Source of the DNA: Rhizobium ruizarguesonis
GTDB taxonomy: Bacteria > Pseudomonadota > Alphaproteobacteria > Rhizobiales > Rhizobiaceae
Assembly: GCF_012349115.1 (NCBI RefSeq)
Contig: NZ_PQIG01000024.1
Span: 62,001-126,000, forward strand
Direction: 5' to 3'
DNA length: 64,000 nt
Below are positions 43,809-52,951 of this stretch, in pieces; the stretch's first letter is position 1, and the number at the start of each line of letters is the position of its first letter. A program made the translations under genes and the position numbers. Below the pieces are notes generated by a model that was given only the letters and a program-made list of their open reading frames with translations, was not told the origin of the DNA and ran no database searches.

Positions 43809-44702
43809 TTAACGAGTTCCAAATCGTTCGATAAGCATCTCAGTGAGGGTTCGCACTTTTCGAGAGGGATACTGGCCGGGCGGCCTCACGACGAAGATGC
43901 CGGCTGGCGGAATCGGATGACCCGTCATGATCGGCACCAGTGCACCCGAACAAATATGGTCCGCGACAAGCGGTTCTGGCAGATAGGCGACCCCCACTCC
44001 ATCCAGAGCGGCCGCTACGAGGGACATTGCGTTATCAGCGATGAAGCGTCCCTGGGGACGCACCGTGACAATCTCGTCGCCATCCATGAACTGCCACTTC
44101 TCGGCGTCCCGCATAACGACTTGGTGATTCACAATCTCGTCCGGTGTTTCGGGGGCACCGTGAGCCTCGATGTAGGCAGGACTCGCAACCAGCTTGCCAA
44201 AGATCGGCCCGATACGTCTTGCGACGAGGCTCGAGTCCGACAGATGCCCCAGCCGAATTGCGCAATCAAAACCCTCTCCGACGAGATCTACGAAGCGATC
44301 GGTATAGGAAGAAAGGATTTGTAGTTGCGGGTGTCGGCTAGCCATCTGGGAGAGGACGGGAGCAAAATAGGTCGGGCCAAATGAGAGTGGCGCGGCTACC
44401 CGCATACGGCCTCGAAGCTCACCGGCGGGCAGGATCGTTTCGCGCACCACATCCAAGTCAGCAGAAACCCGTGCTGCGTAATCTCTGAATGTACAACCTG
44501 CTTCCGTGAGCGCGATACCACGGGTCGTCCTTGCAAATAGCTGTGCGCCGAGTTCCGCCTCAAGCCTGGTGATCCGCCGGCTGATCATCGACTTGGAGAT
44601 GCCCAGTCGCAGCGCTGCAGACGATACTCCGCCGGCATCAGCAACTTCGACAAATATTCTTAGATCCTCAAGTTCCACAAAGCGTTCCTTATTTTGCAAC
44701 AC
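43809..44702 (-). CDS. LysR-family regulator
   Basis: A 297-residue LysR regulator with an N-terminal helix-turn-helix (ALRLGISKSMISRRITRLE, about residues 29-47) and an effector-binding domain typical of the group that includes DsdC/AaeR-like members (GRMRVAAPLSFGPTYFAPVL). It lies divergent to the amidohydrolase gene 225 bases away and may regulate it. The 3' end touches the IS5 remnant, but the C terminus looks complete. Confidence 0.92.
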   Translation of the reverse strand: MLQNKERFVELEDLRIFVEVADAGGVSSAALRLGISKSMISRRITRLEAELGAQLFARTTRGIALTEAGCTFRDYAARVSADLDVVRETILPAGELRGRMRVAAPLSFGPTYFAPVLSQMASRHPQLQILSSYTDRFVDLVGEGFDCAIRLGHLSDSSLVARRIGPIFGKLVASPAYIEAHGAPETPDEIVNHQVVMRDAEKWQFMDGDEIVTVRPQGRFIADNAMSLVAAALDGVGVAYLPEPLVADHICSGALVPIMTGHPIPPAGIFVVRPPGQYPSRKVRTLTEMLIERFGTR

Positions 44703-44927
44703 GGCTTCACACGACCGAGGACTACCAAGGCAAAGAGGAGGATGACACCTTCGCTGCGGCTGACTCTCCTACGAGGGCTCCTCGCAACGTGCCTACGAAC
44801 CGCCAATATAGGATTTATTCCATAATCTTTCTAACGGCTTCAATCACTTCTTCGTCCATCGCACGCGTCCGTAAGCGCCGGCTTGCGCATGACCGCAATT
44901 GGCAAAAATCAGTCGAACGAGGGTAAA

Positions 44928-46733
44928 ATGATCAGAAAAATATTCATCGCGTTTGTGACAAGTTTTTCTTTCTCTGCAGTTCAGGCACAAACGACGCAGG
45001 AACAGCCCGGCGCTGATCTGATCGTTTTCAACGCAAAGATCTTTACCGGCAACCGTGCGCAGCCCGAAGCTTCGGCTTTAGCCATCAAGGAAGGCCGCAT
45101 TTATTCCGTAGGCTTGGATGCGGACATTCTCAGTCTGACAAATTCAGAGACCAGGGTGATTGATGCGCGCAGCCGCAGGCTCATCCCCGGCATCATCGAT
45201 GCCCACATACATGTCCTCAACGACTTGGCCTATAACTACAATGTTCGATGGGATGGTGTGCCGACGCTGCGTCGCGCATTGGCCATGCTAAGCGAGCAGG
45301 CCGCACGCACGCCGAAGGGCCAATGGGTCAAGGTCATTGGAGGCTGGTCACCCTACCAATTCGAGGAGAACCGCTTCCCGACGCTGGATGAATTGCGCAG
45401 CGCCGTGCCCGATCGCCCCATGATCGTGCAATATGCTTATAACCAAGCCTTCTTGAACAAGCAGGCGATGGAGGCGCTTGGCGTGGGTACCGATCGGTTC
45501 CCAAAGGTGCCGGACACCGAATTCGAAAAGGACAGCCACGGCAATCCCACCGGTGTGGTCCACGGCTATACTTGGTTGTTTCTCGCCCTCGAGAGGATGG
45601 TGCCGCAGCCCACGTTCGACGAACAAGTGAGTTCGTTGATCTATAGCATTCACGGTCTGAACCGGTTCGGCGTGACCTCGATCGTCGATAACGGCGGCAG
45701 GTGGCCCTACCCCAAGGCCCAGGCGAGGGTAGACGTGCTTGCACGAGACAACCGCCTCAATGTGCGCATGCCGTTTGTGGACTTGCAACTCGGCGACGGC
45801 GGGCCGGTAAACATGGTGGATCTGGAAATCGAGGCGATCACGAAAACGGCGGCGATAAGTCCAGGGCAAAACCTCCACCCCACCCTGGCACATGGCCATG
45901 AATATCGAGGGGCCGGGGAGGTTCTGAGCGGGGAAGTGCACGATCATGAGAACTTCGACCGTCCGGCGGTCATCATCGAGCCTGAGAAGATGCGGCGCTT
46001 CGTCGAGCAGGATGTGCTGAAGCTGGTCGAGCGGCATATCCCGTTTCGCATGCACGTCAGCTACAACGAGAACATCTCCCCCTTTCTCGACGCTCTGGAG
46101 AAGGTGAACGAGACGACCCCGCTCGATGGCCTGAAATGGAGTCTCGAGCACGCTGAGACCATTAGTCCGCAGAACATCGCTCGGGTGAAAAAGCTGGGTG
46201 GCGGAATTGCCCTGGACGCCAAAATGGCGCTGCACGGCGATGGTTTCATAAGAACATATGGTCGCGAGAAGGCGTTGGAGACCCCGCGTCTGCGCATGCT
46301 CGTCGATAGCGGCATGCCGCTGGCCATGACCACCGACGCCTTCCGGGCGGCCACGTTCAACCCTTGGGTGGCTGTAAGTTGGATGGTATCTGGCAAGTCT
46401 GTGTCCGGATCCGAGATACTTGCCGAGGACAATCGCCTATCCCGCACCGAGGCGCTGAAACTTTTTACCAATGGTGCAGCGTGGTTCATGAATACAGAAT
46501 CCGAAATGGGCGTAATCGCCCCCGGATACCTGGCGGACTTTGTTGTGCTCGACAGGGATTACTTCACCGTGTCGGAAGATCAGATCAAATCCATCTCTTC
46601 TGTGCTCACTATCATGGACGGAGAGGTCGTGTTTGGTGCGCAGGACTATAGCGCGCTATCGCCAAAACTGCCCGAGATCCTTCCGGCTTGGTCACCCGTA
46701 AAATACTTCGGCAGCTATCATGGGGAAAAATGA
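44928..46733 (+). CDS. exported amidohydrolase, YtcJ-like
   Basis: A metal-dependent hydrolase of the amidohydrolase superfamily (family 3, YtcJ-like), 601 residues. The ATG at 44928 follows a GAGGG site and opens a signal peptide ending AVQA-Q, so the enzyme is exported to the periplasm. The metal-binding HxH is His93 and His95 in IIDAHIHVLND. Later segments include GVVHGYTW and LEHAETISPQN, then MTTDAFRAATFNPW near the last ligand. The substrate is unknown; related proteins hydrolyse N-acyl or imide bonds. It sits between a LysR gene and an outer-membrane barrel gene, suggesting a catabolic module. Confidence 0.9.
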   Translation: MIRKIFIAFVTSFSFSAVQAQTTQEQPGADLIVFNAKIFTGNRAQPEASALAIKEGRIYSVGLDADILSLTNSETRVIDARSRRLIPGIIDAHIHVLNDLAYNYNVRWDGVPTLRRALAMLSEQAARTPKGQWVKVIGGWSPYQFEENRFPTLDELRSAVPDRPMIVQYAYNQAFLNKQAMEALGVGTDRFPKVPDTEFEKDSHGNPTGVVHGYTWLFLALERMVPQPTFDEQVSSLIYSIHGLNRFGVTSIVDNGGRWPYPKAQARVDVLARDNRLNVRMPFVDLQLGDGGPVNMVDLEIEAITKTAAISPGQNLHPTLAHGHEYRGAGEVLSGEVHDHENFDRPAVIIEPEKMRRFVEQDVLKLVERHIPFRMHVSYNENISPFLDALEKVNETTPLDGLKWSLEHAETISPQNIARVKKLGGGIALDAKMALHGDGFIRTYGREKALETPRLRMLVDSGMPLAMTTDAFRAATFNPWVAVSWMVSGKSVSGSEILAEDNRLSRTEALKLFTNGAAWFMNTESEMGVIAPGYLADFVVLDRDYFTVSEDQIKSISSVLTIMDGEVVFGAQDYSALSPKLPEILPAWSPVKYFGSYHGEK

Positions 46734-47024
46734 ACCCAGCTGACAGGTTCTCCCCGCTTTCCCCGACAGTTCCATTGCAGAAGCCCGTTGGACTCCGGTT
46801 TCGCCGGCTGGCCGTACCCTGCTGCGGCGGAAGCACCATCGGCTATATGCGGGAGCAGCGGCTGCTCAACACCCGAGTGCCGACGATCACGAGCGCGCAC
46901 TGATTAAAAGTAGGGTTGATGAGACCGCGGACGAGGCATCTCGAAGAGCCACGTTGGTTCCAGCCTGCCGTGCCAATGGCGGACGGCGGCGATCACCCAT
47001 GAAAAGTTAACACAGGATGTGGCT
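46734..47024. other. intergenic region after amidohydrolase
   Basis: About 290 bases without a recognised gene. On the minus strand between 46904 and about 47010 a frame reads WHGRLEPTWLFEMPRPRS, which has a protein-like appearance but matches no family I recognise; it may be the relic of another gene. No terminator with a T-run was found after the amidohydrolase stop. Confidence 0.4.
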
Positions 47025-48530
47025 ATGGGCCGAAGGCTGAATGGCAAGCAGATGATCGACCGACAAGGATGTGTCAGCTCGCGTCTTTCAATAGCGCTCA
47101 GTCTTCGGTCCGTATCCAAGGCGCGGTCACTCCTGCTTTCGCTTGCCGCTCTTGCCTTTGCTCAATGGGACGACCGGTCAGCCCTGGCAGCGGATGATTT
47201 TCTCTTGGAGCAGGAGAGGCCCTCGATAAAGGCCGACCGGTCGCAGGAGGACTGGTCGCTTCTCGCGGATCCGAAACTGCGGACTCAGCCGCTGGATAGT
47301 CTCAAATACATTCCGTTGTTTCCCTCCAATCCCGACAGCTACATCTCGTTAGGGCTCAATCTACGCGAAATCTTCGAAGTCAGTGATGCGCCGGCTTTCG
47401 GAACCGTGCCGGCGAACCCCAGAGATTCCTATTGGTTACAGCGCGCGCAGTTCCACATCGACGCTCACCTGAATGAAAACTGGCAACTGTTCACGCAGTT
47501 CGAGGATGTGCGTGCTTTCGACAAGACAGTGGTCGGCCCCAACGACGCAAACCGATTTGACCTTCGGCTGGCATTCATCGGCTACACGCAGGAGACTGAC
47601 GCGGGAACGTTCAGGGCAAGGGTCGGTCGCCAAGACTTCGCGTTCGACCTGGAGCGGTTCGTATCGGTGCGCGATGGGCCGAATGTCCGCCAGTCTTTCG
47701 ATGCGGTCTGGGCCGGGTGGGAGACGGATGCATGGCGCTTCTACGGTCTTGCCAGCCAGCCTGTTCAGTATCGGGATGGCCACCCTTTCGACGATCGATC
47801 AAGCGGCGACGTGCTGTTCAGCGGGGTCCGCGTCGAGCGGCAGCTCTCGCCTACGATCGAGGCATCCGCCTATTACGCACTTTATCAACGCAAGGATGCC
47901 ACTTTTCTCACCGCGTCGGGTGAGGAGGACAGGCACGTGCTTGATATCCGATCGGCCGGCAAATATGCCGGTTTCGACTGGGATGCGGAAGCGATGGGAC
48001 AGGTTGGCGAGGTCGGCTCAGCCGACATTCTGGCCTGGGCCGTGGGTGCGAGGACCGGCTACACCTTTGAGGATGTCACCTGGTCGCCGCGGATCGGTCT
48101 GCAGTTCGACCTGGCGTCGGGCGACCGTGATGCAGGCGACGGCACGCTTGGCACCTTCAATCCACTGTTTCCAAACGGTTTCTATTTCTCGCTCGGCGGT
48201 CATACCGGATACGCCAACCTCATCCACCTCAAACCGTCGATTACCGTTCAGCCGACAGAAGACCTGATCCTGATGGCCGGGGTCGGCCTGCTCTGGAGAC
48301 GGACGACACAGGACGCCGTTTACACCCTGCCAAGCGTTCCCGTCGCTGGCACGGCGGGTAACGGGCCGGCATGGACCGGAGCTTATGGGCAGGTCAAGGC
48401 GGACTACCGCTTCAATCCCAATCTCACGGGGTCGCTGGAGGCTGTCCATTACCAGGTGGGCTCGGCGCTTCGCAACGCCGGAGGCCGTGACAGCAACTAC
48501 TTTCGAGCGGAATTGAAATTCTCATGGTAG
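47025..48530 (+). CDS. alginate-export-type outer-membrane beta-barrel
   Basis: A 501-residue outer-membrane protein of the alginate_export family. A long N-terminal export region ends at about SALAADD. After it come alternating barrel strands (for example RARVGRQDFAFDLERFVSVRDG and WTGAYGQVKADYRF, shortened here to RVGRQDFAFDLERF and GAYGQVKADYRF). The last residue is aromatic in LKFSW, the barrel end recognised by the BAM machinery. The ATG at 47025 is preferred to GTG two codons earlier. It would let an anionic or oligosaccharide substrate cross the outer membrane, working with the periplasmic amidohydrolase upstream. Confidence 0.88.
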   Translation: MGRRLNGKQMIDRQGCVSSRLSIALSLRSVSKARSLLLSLAALAFAQWDDRSALAADDFLLEQERPSIKADRSQEDWSLLADPKLRTQPLDSLKYIPLFPSNPDSYISLGLNLREIFEVSDAPAFGTVPANPRDSYWLQRAQFHIDAHLNENWQLFTQFEDVRAFDKTVVGPNDANRFDLRLAFIGYTQETDAGTFRARVGRQDFAFDLERFVSVRDGPNVRQSFDAVWAGWETDAWRFYGLASQPVQYRDGHPFDDRSSGDVLFSGVRVERQLSPTIEASAYYALYQRKDATFLTASGEEDRHVLDIRSAGKYAGFDWDAEAMGQVGEVGSADILAWAVGARTGYTFEDVTWSPRIGLQFDLASGDRDAGDGTLGTFNPLFPNGFYFSLGGHTGYANLIHLKPSITVQPTEDLILMAGVGLLWRRTTQDAVYTLPSVPVAGTAGNGPAWTGAYGQVKADYRFNPNLTGSLEAVHYQVGSALRNAGGRDSNYFRAELKFSW

Positions 48531-48580
48531 CAGATGCACCAATGCCGGCCTTTCGCCTTGCGAAAGAGTCCTGACACCAG

Positions 48581-48680
48581 CGCATCGACCCAAAAATCGG
48601 AATCGAGGTTCGCAAAGCACGATGCGAGGATTGAAAGTGTTAGAGCGTCCTTTGTGCGTCCAAAAGGACGCACGGCGCTC
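48581..48680 (-). repeat. RIME-like intergenic repeat, copy 2
   Basis: About 100 bases nearly identical to the reverse complement of 54216-54314. The shared core reads agcacgatgcgag, then attgaaagtgttagagcg, then a perfect hairpin GTGCGTCC-aaaa-GGACGCAC (48653-48672). Identity between the two copies is roughly 90 percent by eye. It sits between the outer-membrane barrel gene and a small exported-protein gene. Confidence 0.75.
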
Positions 48681-48784
48681 CAATCTCGGGCGTGCATTAA
48701 TGCCTGTCGCAAAGTTTGAACGAACAAACGACTTGCTGCCGCATTTCCCTCTTATCTGGGGCAAGTGCCACTGAGGAGAATATT

Positions 48785-49087
48785 ATGAAGAGAGTTATTA
48801 GCAGCCTGTTGATCGCAACGGCCCTTGTTGGATCGGCCATTCAGCCTGCTGCCGCACGCGACCACCACCATCATCACGACAACACCGGTCGAATCATCGC
48901 CGGCGGCGTTGCCGCAGGTGTTGTCGGCGGGTTAATTGGCGGCGCAATCGCCAATAACGGCGGCCCTCGCTACGTCGATGAGCCTCGCTATGTCCAACCA
49001 GCGCCGAGATGCTGGTATGAGGACCGCGATGTCCGCAACCGCTATGACGGCGGCTATCATGCCGAAACTGTACGCGTCTGCGAATAA
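48785..49087 (+). CDS. small exported His-rich glycine-zipper protein
   Basis: A 100-residue protein with a signal peptide (about residues 1-23, ending QPAAA-R). It is followed by an RDHHHHHD cluster and a glycine-zipper segment IIAGGVAAGVVGGLIGGAIA. The C-terminal tail has paired PRYV repeats and two Cys (RCWYED and VRVCE). A GAGGAG site precedes the ATG. Small proteins of this type are common in Rhizobiales, but I know no function. The His cluster suggests metal contact, and the zipper suggests membrane association or oligomerisation. Confidence 0.85.
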   Translation: MKRVISSLLIATALVGSAIQPAAARDHHHHHDNTGRIIAGGVAAGVVGGLIGGAIANNGGPRYVDEPRYVQPAPRCWYEDRDVRNRYDGGYHAETVRVCE

Positions 49088-49325
49088 CGGGCTCATAAAC
49101 CCGCCACCAGGAGGCTCGGGCGGCGCGACTTGATCATATGTCGCCGCCGCTCGCATTCGCCCCCCAGCCGAGGTTCGTCCGCAGCCGCGGCACTTCCTGC
49201 AATGAACATTGGCGGCGTTTAGCGCCATGTCAGCTTATTCTGCGGTTATCCCCCTATCGCAAAAATCTCATTGCCATGCGATCGCTGTCATGCGGCTGTC
49301 AAAGACGATGAATAGCTGAAAGCCG

Positions 49326-50366
49326 ATGAATGATGGTCCAGTAGACGGCGGCAAGACGCCAAAGAAAGAACGCATGCGCTTCGTCAGCGCCGAGCAGGTG
49401 GCGCAATTGGCGGGGGTTTCGCGCTCCGCCGTGTCGCGCACCTTCACGCCGGGTGCCAGCGTGGCGCCTGCAACGCGCGAAAAGGTGCTGCAGGCGGCGC
49501 AGGAACTCGGCTACCACGTCAACGACCTGGCGCGCGGCGTGCTTGCCAATCAGAGCCGCCTCGTCGGCATCGTCGCGACCCGGCCGGAAGTGGGTTTTCG
49601 CGCGCACCTGGCGGCAGCGCTTGCCAAATGCCTGATCAAACGCGGCAGCATCCCGATCCTCATCAATACCGGCCAGACGGAAGACGAGCTGCTCGCCGCC
49701 CAGAAAATGCTGATCGGCCACCGTGCCGAGGCGATCATCATCCTGTCAGGCTCGCCGCCGGCGAGTTTCTTCGAACTCGCGCAGCGAAATGGCCAGCCAC
49801 TCGTCGTGATCGGCCGTTCGGAACCCGACGCCGACCATGTGCGCGCCGGCAACTCCGAGGCCTCCCGCAAGGCGGCGGTGGCCTTTTACGAAAGCGGCAG
49901 ACGGCGGCTGGCGGTCATCGGCTCCAACACGGGAACGCCCAGCATCGTCGAGCGCGAAAGCGCCTTCATGTCGACGGCCGAATCGCTCGGTGTATCCGTC
50001 GTCGTCGGACGCGGTGGCGATTCCGACTATGACGGCGGCGTTACCGCCGCACGCGCGCTCTTCTCGGAGACAATAAAGCCAGACGCGGTTTTCTGCGCCA
50101 ACGACCAGATCGCCTTCGGGCTGATGGATGTCGTGCGCCTGGAAACGCAGCTGCGCATCCCCGAGGATGTCGCCATTATTGGTTTCGACGACGTGCCGGA
50201 ATCCTCCTGGCTGAGCTACCGGCTGACCACCTTCCGCCAGGATCCGCTGACCATGGCGCTGCGCGCCGTCGCGCTGATGGAACGGCGGCTTGAAAATCCT
50301 GATGCACCTCCAGGTTACGAACGCGTCATTCCGGAGCTCGTCATCCGCCAGAGCTTCAGACCCTAA
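49326..50366 (+). CDS. LacI-family regulator (first of pair)
   Basis: A 346-residue LacI/GalR regulator with an N-terminal extension of about 18 residues before the helix-turn-helix (AEQVAQLAGVSRSAVSRTFT). The hinge is followed by a periplasmic-binding-protein-like sensor domain (LVGIVA to VAIIGFDDVPESSW). It precedes a second LacI gene by 80 bases on the same strand, and an MFS transporter is convergent beyond that. It likely responds to a sugar or sugar acid. Confidence 0.92.
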   Translation: MNDGPVDGGKTPKKERMRFVSAEQVAQLAGVSRSAVSRTFTPGASVAPATREKVLQAAQELGYHVNDLARGVLANQSRLVGIVATRPEVGFRAHLAAALAKCLIKRGSIPILINTGQTEDELLAAQKMLIGHRAEAIIILSGSPPASFFELAQRNGQPLVVIGRSEPDADHVRAGNSEASRKAAVAFYESGRRRLAVIGSNTGTPSIVERESAFMSTAESLGVSVVVGRGGDSDYDGGVTAARALFSETIKPDAVFCANDQIAFGLMDVVRLETQLRIPEDVAIIGFDDVPESSWLSYRLTTFRQDPLTMALRAVALMERRLENPDAPPGYERVIPELVIRQSFRP

Positions 50367-50446
50367 TCCCTCCCCCGCTTTTCGCAGGCGCCATCCTGTG
50401 GCAAGAAAGGATAAGTGCGATCCGGTGGGGAGGAAAATCGTAGAAC

Positions 50447-51484
50447 ATGAGGGGAATCCGCCAGCTCGCCGAGCATCTCGACATTTCGATCGGAACGGTG
50501 TCCCGTGCGCTGAACGGCAAGCCCGACGTCAACGAGGAAACGCGCCGGCGCGTGCTCGCCGCCGCCGAGGAGCTCGGTTACGTCGCCAACCAGTCGGGCC
50601 GCAGCCTTCGCCAGGGCATGACCAACGTCATCGGGCTGATGCTCGAGGTGAGCCGCGAGACGGTCGAAAACAGCGACGATTTCTTCCTTGGCGTCACTGA
50701 CGGGCTGCAGAGGGTCTTTTCCCGCCACAAGCTCGATCTCGTCATGCTGCCCTGCCCCGATGACGAGGACCCGCACGAATATCTGAAGCGCATGGTGGCG
50801 CGCCGGCTTGTCGACGCGCTGATCATCTCTGCGACACGACGCATCGACAGGCGCATCGAGCTTCTGGAAAGGGCCCGCATCCCCTTTGTGGCGCTGGGCC
50901 GCAGCGCGTCGGGCGGCAGCTACACCTGGATGGATCTCGATTTCGAGGGCGTGGCGACGCGCGGCGTCGACCGGCTGGTCGCCAAAGGCCACCGGCGGAT
51001 CGCCGTGGCTGTTCCCTCCTCCGACATCAATCTCGGCTACGTCTTCCTCGACGCCTACCGCCAGGCACTGCAACGGCACGGCATCCCCTTCGACCCGGCC
51101 CTCGTCATCCGTGTCAAGTCGAGCGAACAGGGCGGTTATCAGGCCGGCCATGAATTGCTGATGATCGAAGAGCGGCCGACCGCGATCATCCTGATCCATG
51201 AACTGATGGCGATCGGGCTTTACCGCCGGCTTGCCGAGGCCGGCGTCGTGCCCGGCCGTGACCTCGCCGTCATTGGTTTCCGCGAGGAGCCGCGCACGCT
51301 TTTCCTGCAGCCGGCTCTGACCTCCTTCCGCATGTCGCTGCGCGATCTCGGCGCGCAGCTCGGCGAAACCCTGCTCGCCACCATGCCGGCCTATGCAGAT
51401 CATTATCCGCAGGGCGCCCGCAACAGGATCTGGCCGCTGGAACTCGTTCCAGGCGAAAGCGACGCTTTCACGCTGACGACCTGA
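50447..51484 (+). CDS. LacI-family regulator (second of pair)
   Basis: A 345-residue LacI/GalR regulator. The helix-turn-helix starts almost at the first residue (IRQLAEHLDISIGTVSRALNGK), cited in part as HLDISIGTVSRALNG. The sensor domain ends with DLAVIGFREEPRTLF, where a Glu replaces the usual acidic pair context. It is not closely similar to its neighbour, so the pair is not a simple recent duplication. It converges with the MFS gene at 51518, a plausible target. Confidence 0.92.
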   Translation: MRGIRQLAEHLDISIGTVSRALNGKPDVNEETRRRVLAAAEELGYVANQSGRSLRQGMTNVIGLMLEVSRETVENSDDFFLGVTDGLQRVFSRHKLDLVMLPCPDDEDPHEYLKRMVARRLVDALIISATRRIDRRIELLERARIPFVALGRSASGGSYTWMDLDFEGVATRGVDRLVAKGHRRIAVAVPSSDINLGYVFLDAYRQALQRHGIPFDPALVIRVKSSEQGGYQAGHELLMIEERPTAIILIHELMAIGLYRRLAEAGVVPGRDLAVIGFREEPRTLFLQPALTSFRMSLRDLGAQLGETLLATMPAYADHYPQGARNRIWPLELVPGESDAFTLTT

Positions 51485-51517
51485 AGCCCGTCGCGTAGAT
51501 AGTTTTGGGTGTCTGCA

Positions 51518-52810
51518 TCAGACCCTGCTTGGAGCCGCCGAATGCTCCCGGTGCGACAGCTGACGCGTGACGACGAAGACCAGCAGGGCGCCGACCGCAA
51601 GGCAGGCCGAGAGAAAGAACATCGGCGCGATCGTGCTTCCGCTCTCATCCTTGATCCAGGGCACGACGTTCTGGGCGACGAAGCCGCCGAGATTTCCGAC
51701 CGAATTGATAGCGGCAAGGCCGGCTGCAGCCCCCGCGCCCTTGAGGAAACGTGAGGGCAGGCTCCAGAACACCGGCTGGGGCGCAAAGATCCCGGCGGCG
51801 GCGACGCAGAGGAAGGCGAATTGCAAGGTGTGGTTCGGGATCAGCGCCGAGAGCAGCAGGCAGGCGGCGCCGATGACAGCCGGAATGACGATATAGGGCG
51901 TCTTCGATTGCGCCTTGTCGGCCATGGCGGGAACGGCATAAAGCGCGATCGCGACCAGCACCCAGGGAATGATGTTGAGGAACCCGTTCACCGTGTTGCT
52001 GACGCCGAAAGCCTTGACGATCGTCGGCAGCCAATAGCTCAGCCCATAGGCCGAAAGCGGAAAGGCGACATAGCAGAGCGCCATCAGCAGGACGCGCGGG
52101 TCGATGAGCGCCTTGAAGCCGTTTCCGGCATTCTCGCCCATGCCGGCATTTTCAGAGGTGAGCCTGCGTTCGAGCCAGTCCTTCTCCTCGCTGCTCAGAA
52201 AGCTTGCACTTTCAGGCCGGCCGGGAAGATAGAAGAAGGTGACGATGCCGGCGATCACAGCCGGAACACCGGTCGCCAGGAAGACCCACTCCCAGCCGGC
52301 AAAGCCGTAGAGACCGTCGAGATCGAGCAGTACGCCGCCGAGCGGCGCACCGACGGCATTGGCGATGGCACTGAAGATCATGAACAGTCCGACCATCCTG
52401 CCGCGATAGGCGGAGGGAAACCACAGCGTCAGCAGATAGAGGACGCCAGGAAAGAAGCCGGCTTCGCAGACACCGAGCAGGAAGCGCAGGATATAGAACA
52501 TCGTCGCGTTCTGCGTGAAGGCGAGCGCGATGGTGACGATGCCCCAGGAGACCAGAATGCGGGCGAACCAGACACGGGCGCCGAGCCTGTCGAGGAAGAG
52601 GTTGCTCGGCACCTCGAAGAGAAAATAGCCGATGAAGAACAGCGAAGCGCCGAGACCATAGGCATATTCGCTCATTGCGAGGGCATCGACCATCTGCAGC
52701 TTGGCGAAGCTGACGTTCTGCCGGTCGATATAGGCGATGAGATAAAGGATGCCGAGAAACGGCATCAGCTTCCAGGTGATTTTCGAGATCAGCCGTTTCT
52801 CGTCGACCAT
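51518..52810 (-). CDS. MFS transporter, ACS family
   Basis: A 430-residue transporter with 12 hydrophobic segments. The first helix motif LGILYLIAYIDRQNVSFAKL and the loop FLDRLGARVWFARILVSWG are typical of the anion:cation symporter family (phthalate, tartrate or hexuronate type). The ATG at 52810 has a GGAGGA site. The frame continues upstream to 52930 but without ribosome site support. Two LacI regulators lie convergent, so a sugar acid is a likely substrate. Confidence 0.92.
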   Translation of the reverse strand: MVDEKRLISKITWKLMPFLGILYLIAYIDRQNVSFAKLQMVDALAMSEYAYGLGASLFFIGYFLFEVPSNLFLDRLGARVWFARILVSWGIVTIALAFTQNATMFYILRFLLGVCEAGFFPGVLYLLTLWFPSAYRGRMVGLFMIFSAIANAVGAPLGGVLLDLDGLYGFAGWEWVFLATGVPAVIAGIVTFFYLPGRPESASFLSSEEKDWLERRLTSENAGMGENAGNGFKALIDPRVLLMALCYVAFPLSAYGLSYWLPTIVKAFGVSNTVNGFLNIIPWVLVAIALYAVPAMADKAQSKTPYIVIPAVIGAACLLLSALIPNHTLQFAFLCVAAAGIFAPQPVFWSLPSRFLKGAGAAAGLAAINSVGNLGGFVAQNVVPWIKDESGSTIAPMFFLSACLAVGALLVFVVTRQLSHREHSAAPSRV

Positions 52811-52951
52811 GCGTATCCTCCGGTATGACCATGCTTCGTCATGGCGTAGATAGCGCGGCCTGCCGATAATCAATTGCGCGTTGCATTTTCTCGGGGGGCC
52901 GCGCCCGATCATTGGGTCGCACCCGGACACCGGGTGCGACCAGTCTTCAGA

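Noticed and set aside
46904..47119. 71-codon minus-strand frame with protein-like sequence
   Set aside because: It overlaps the signal region of the outer-membrane barrel gene and resembles no family I know; mentioned only in the intergenic note.
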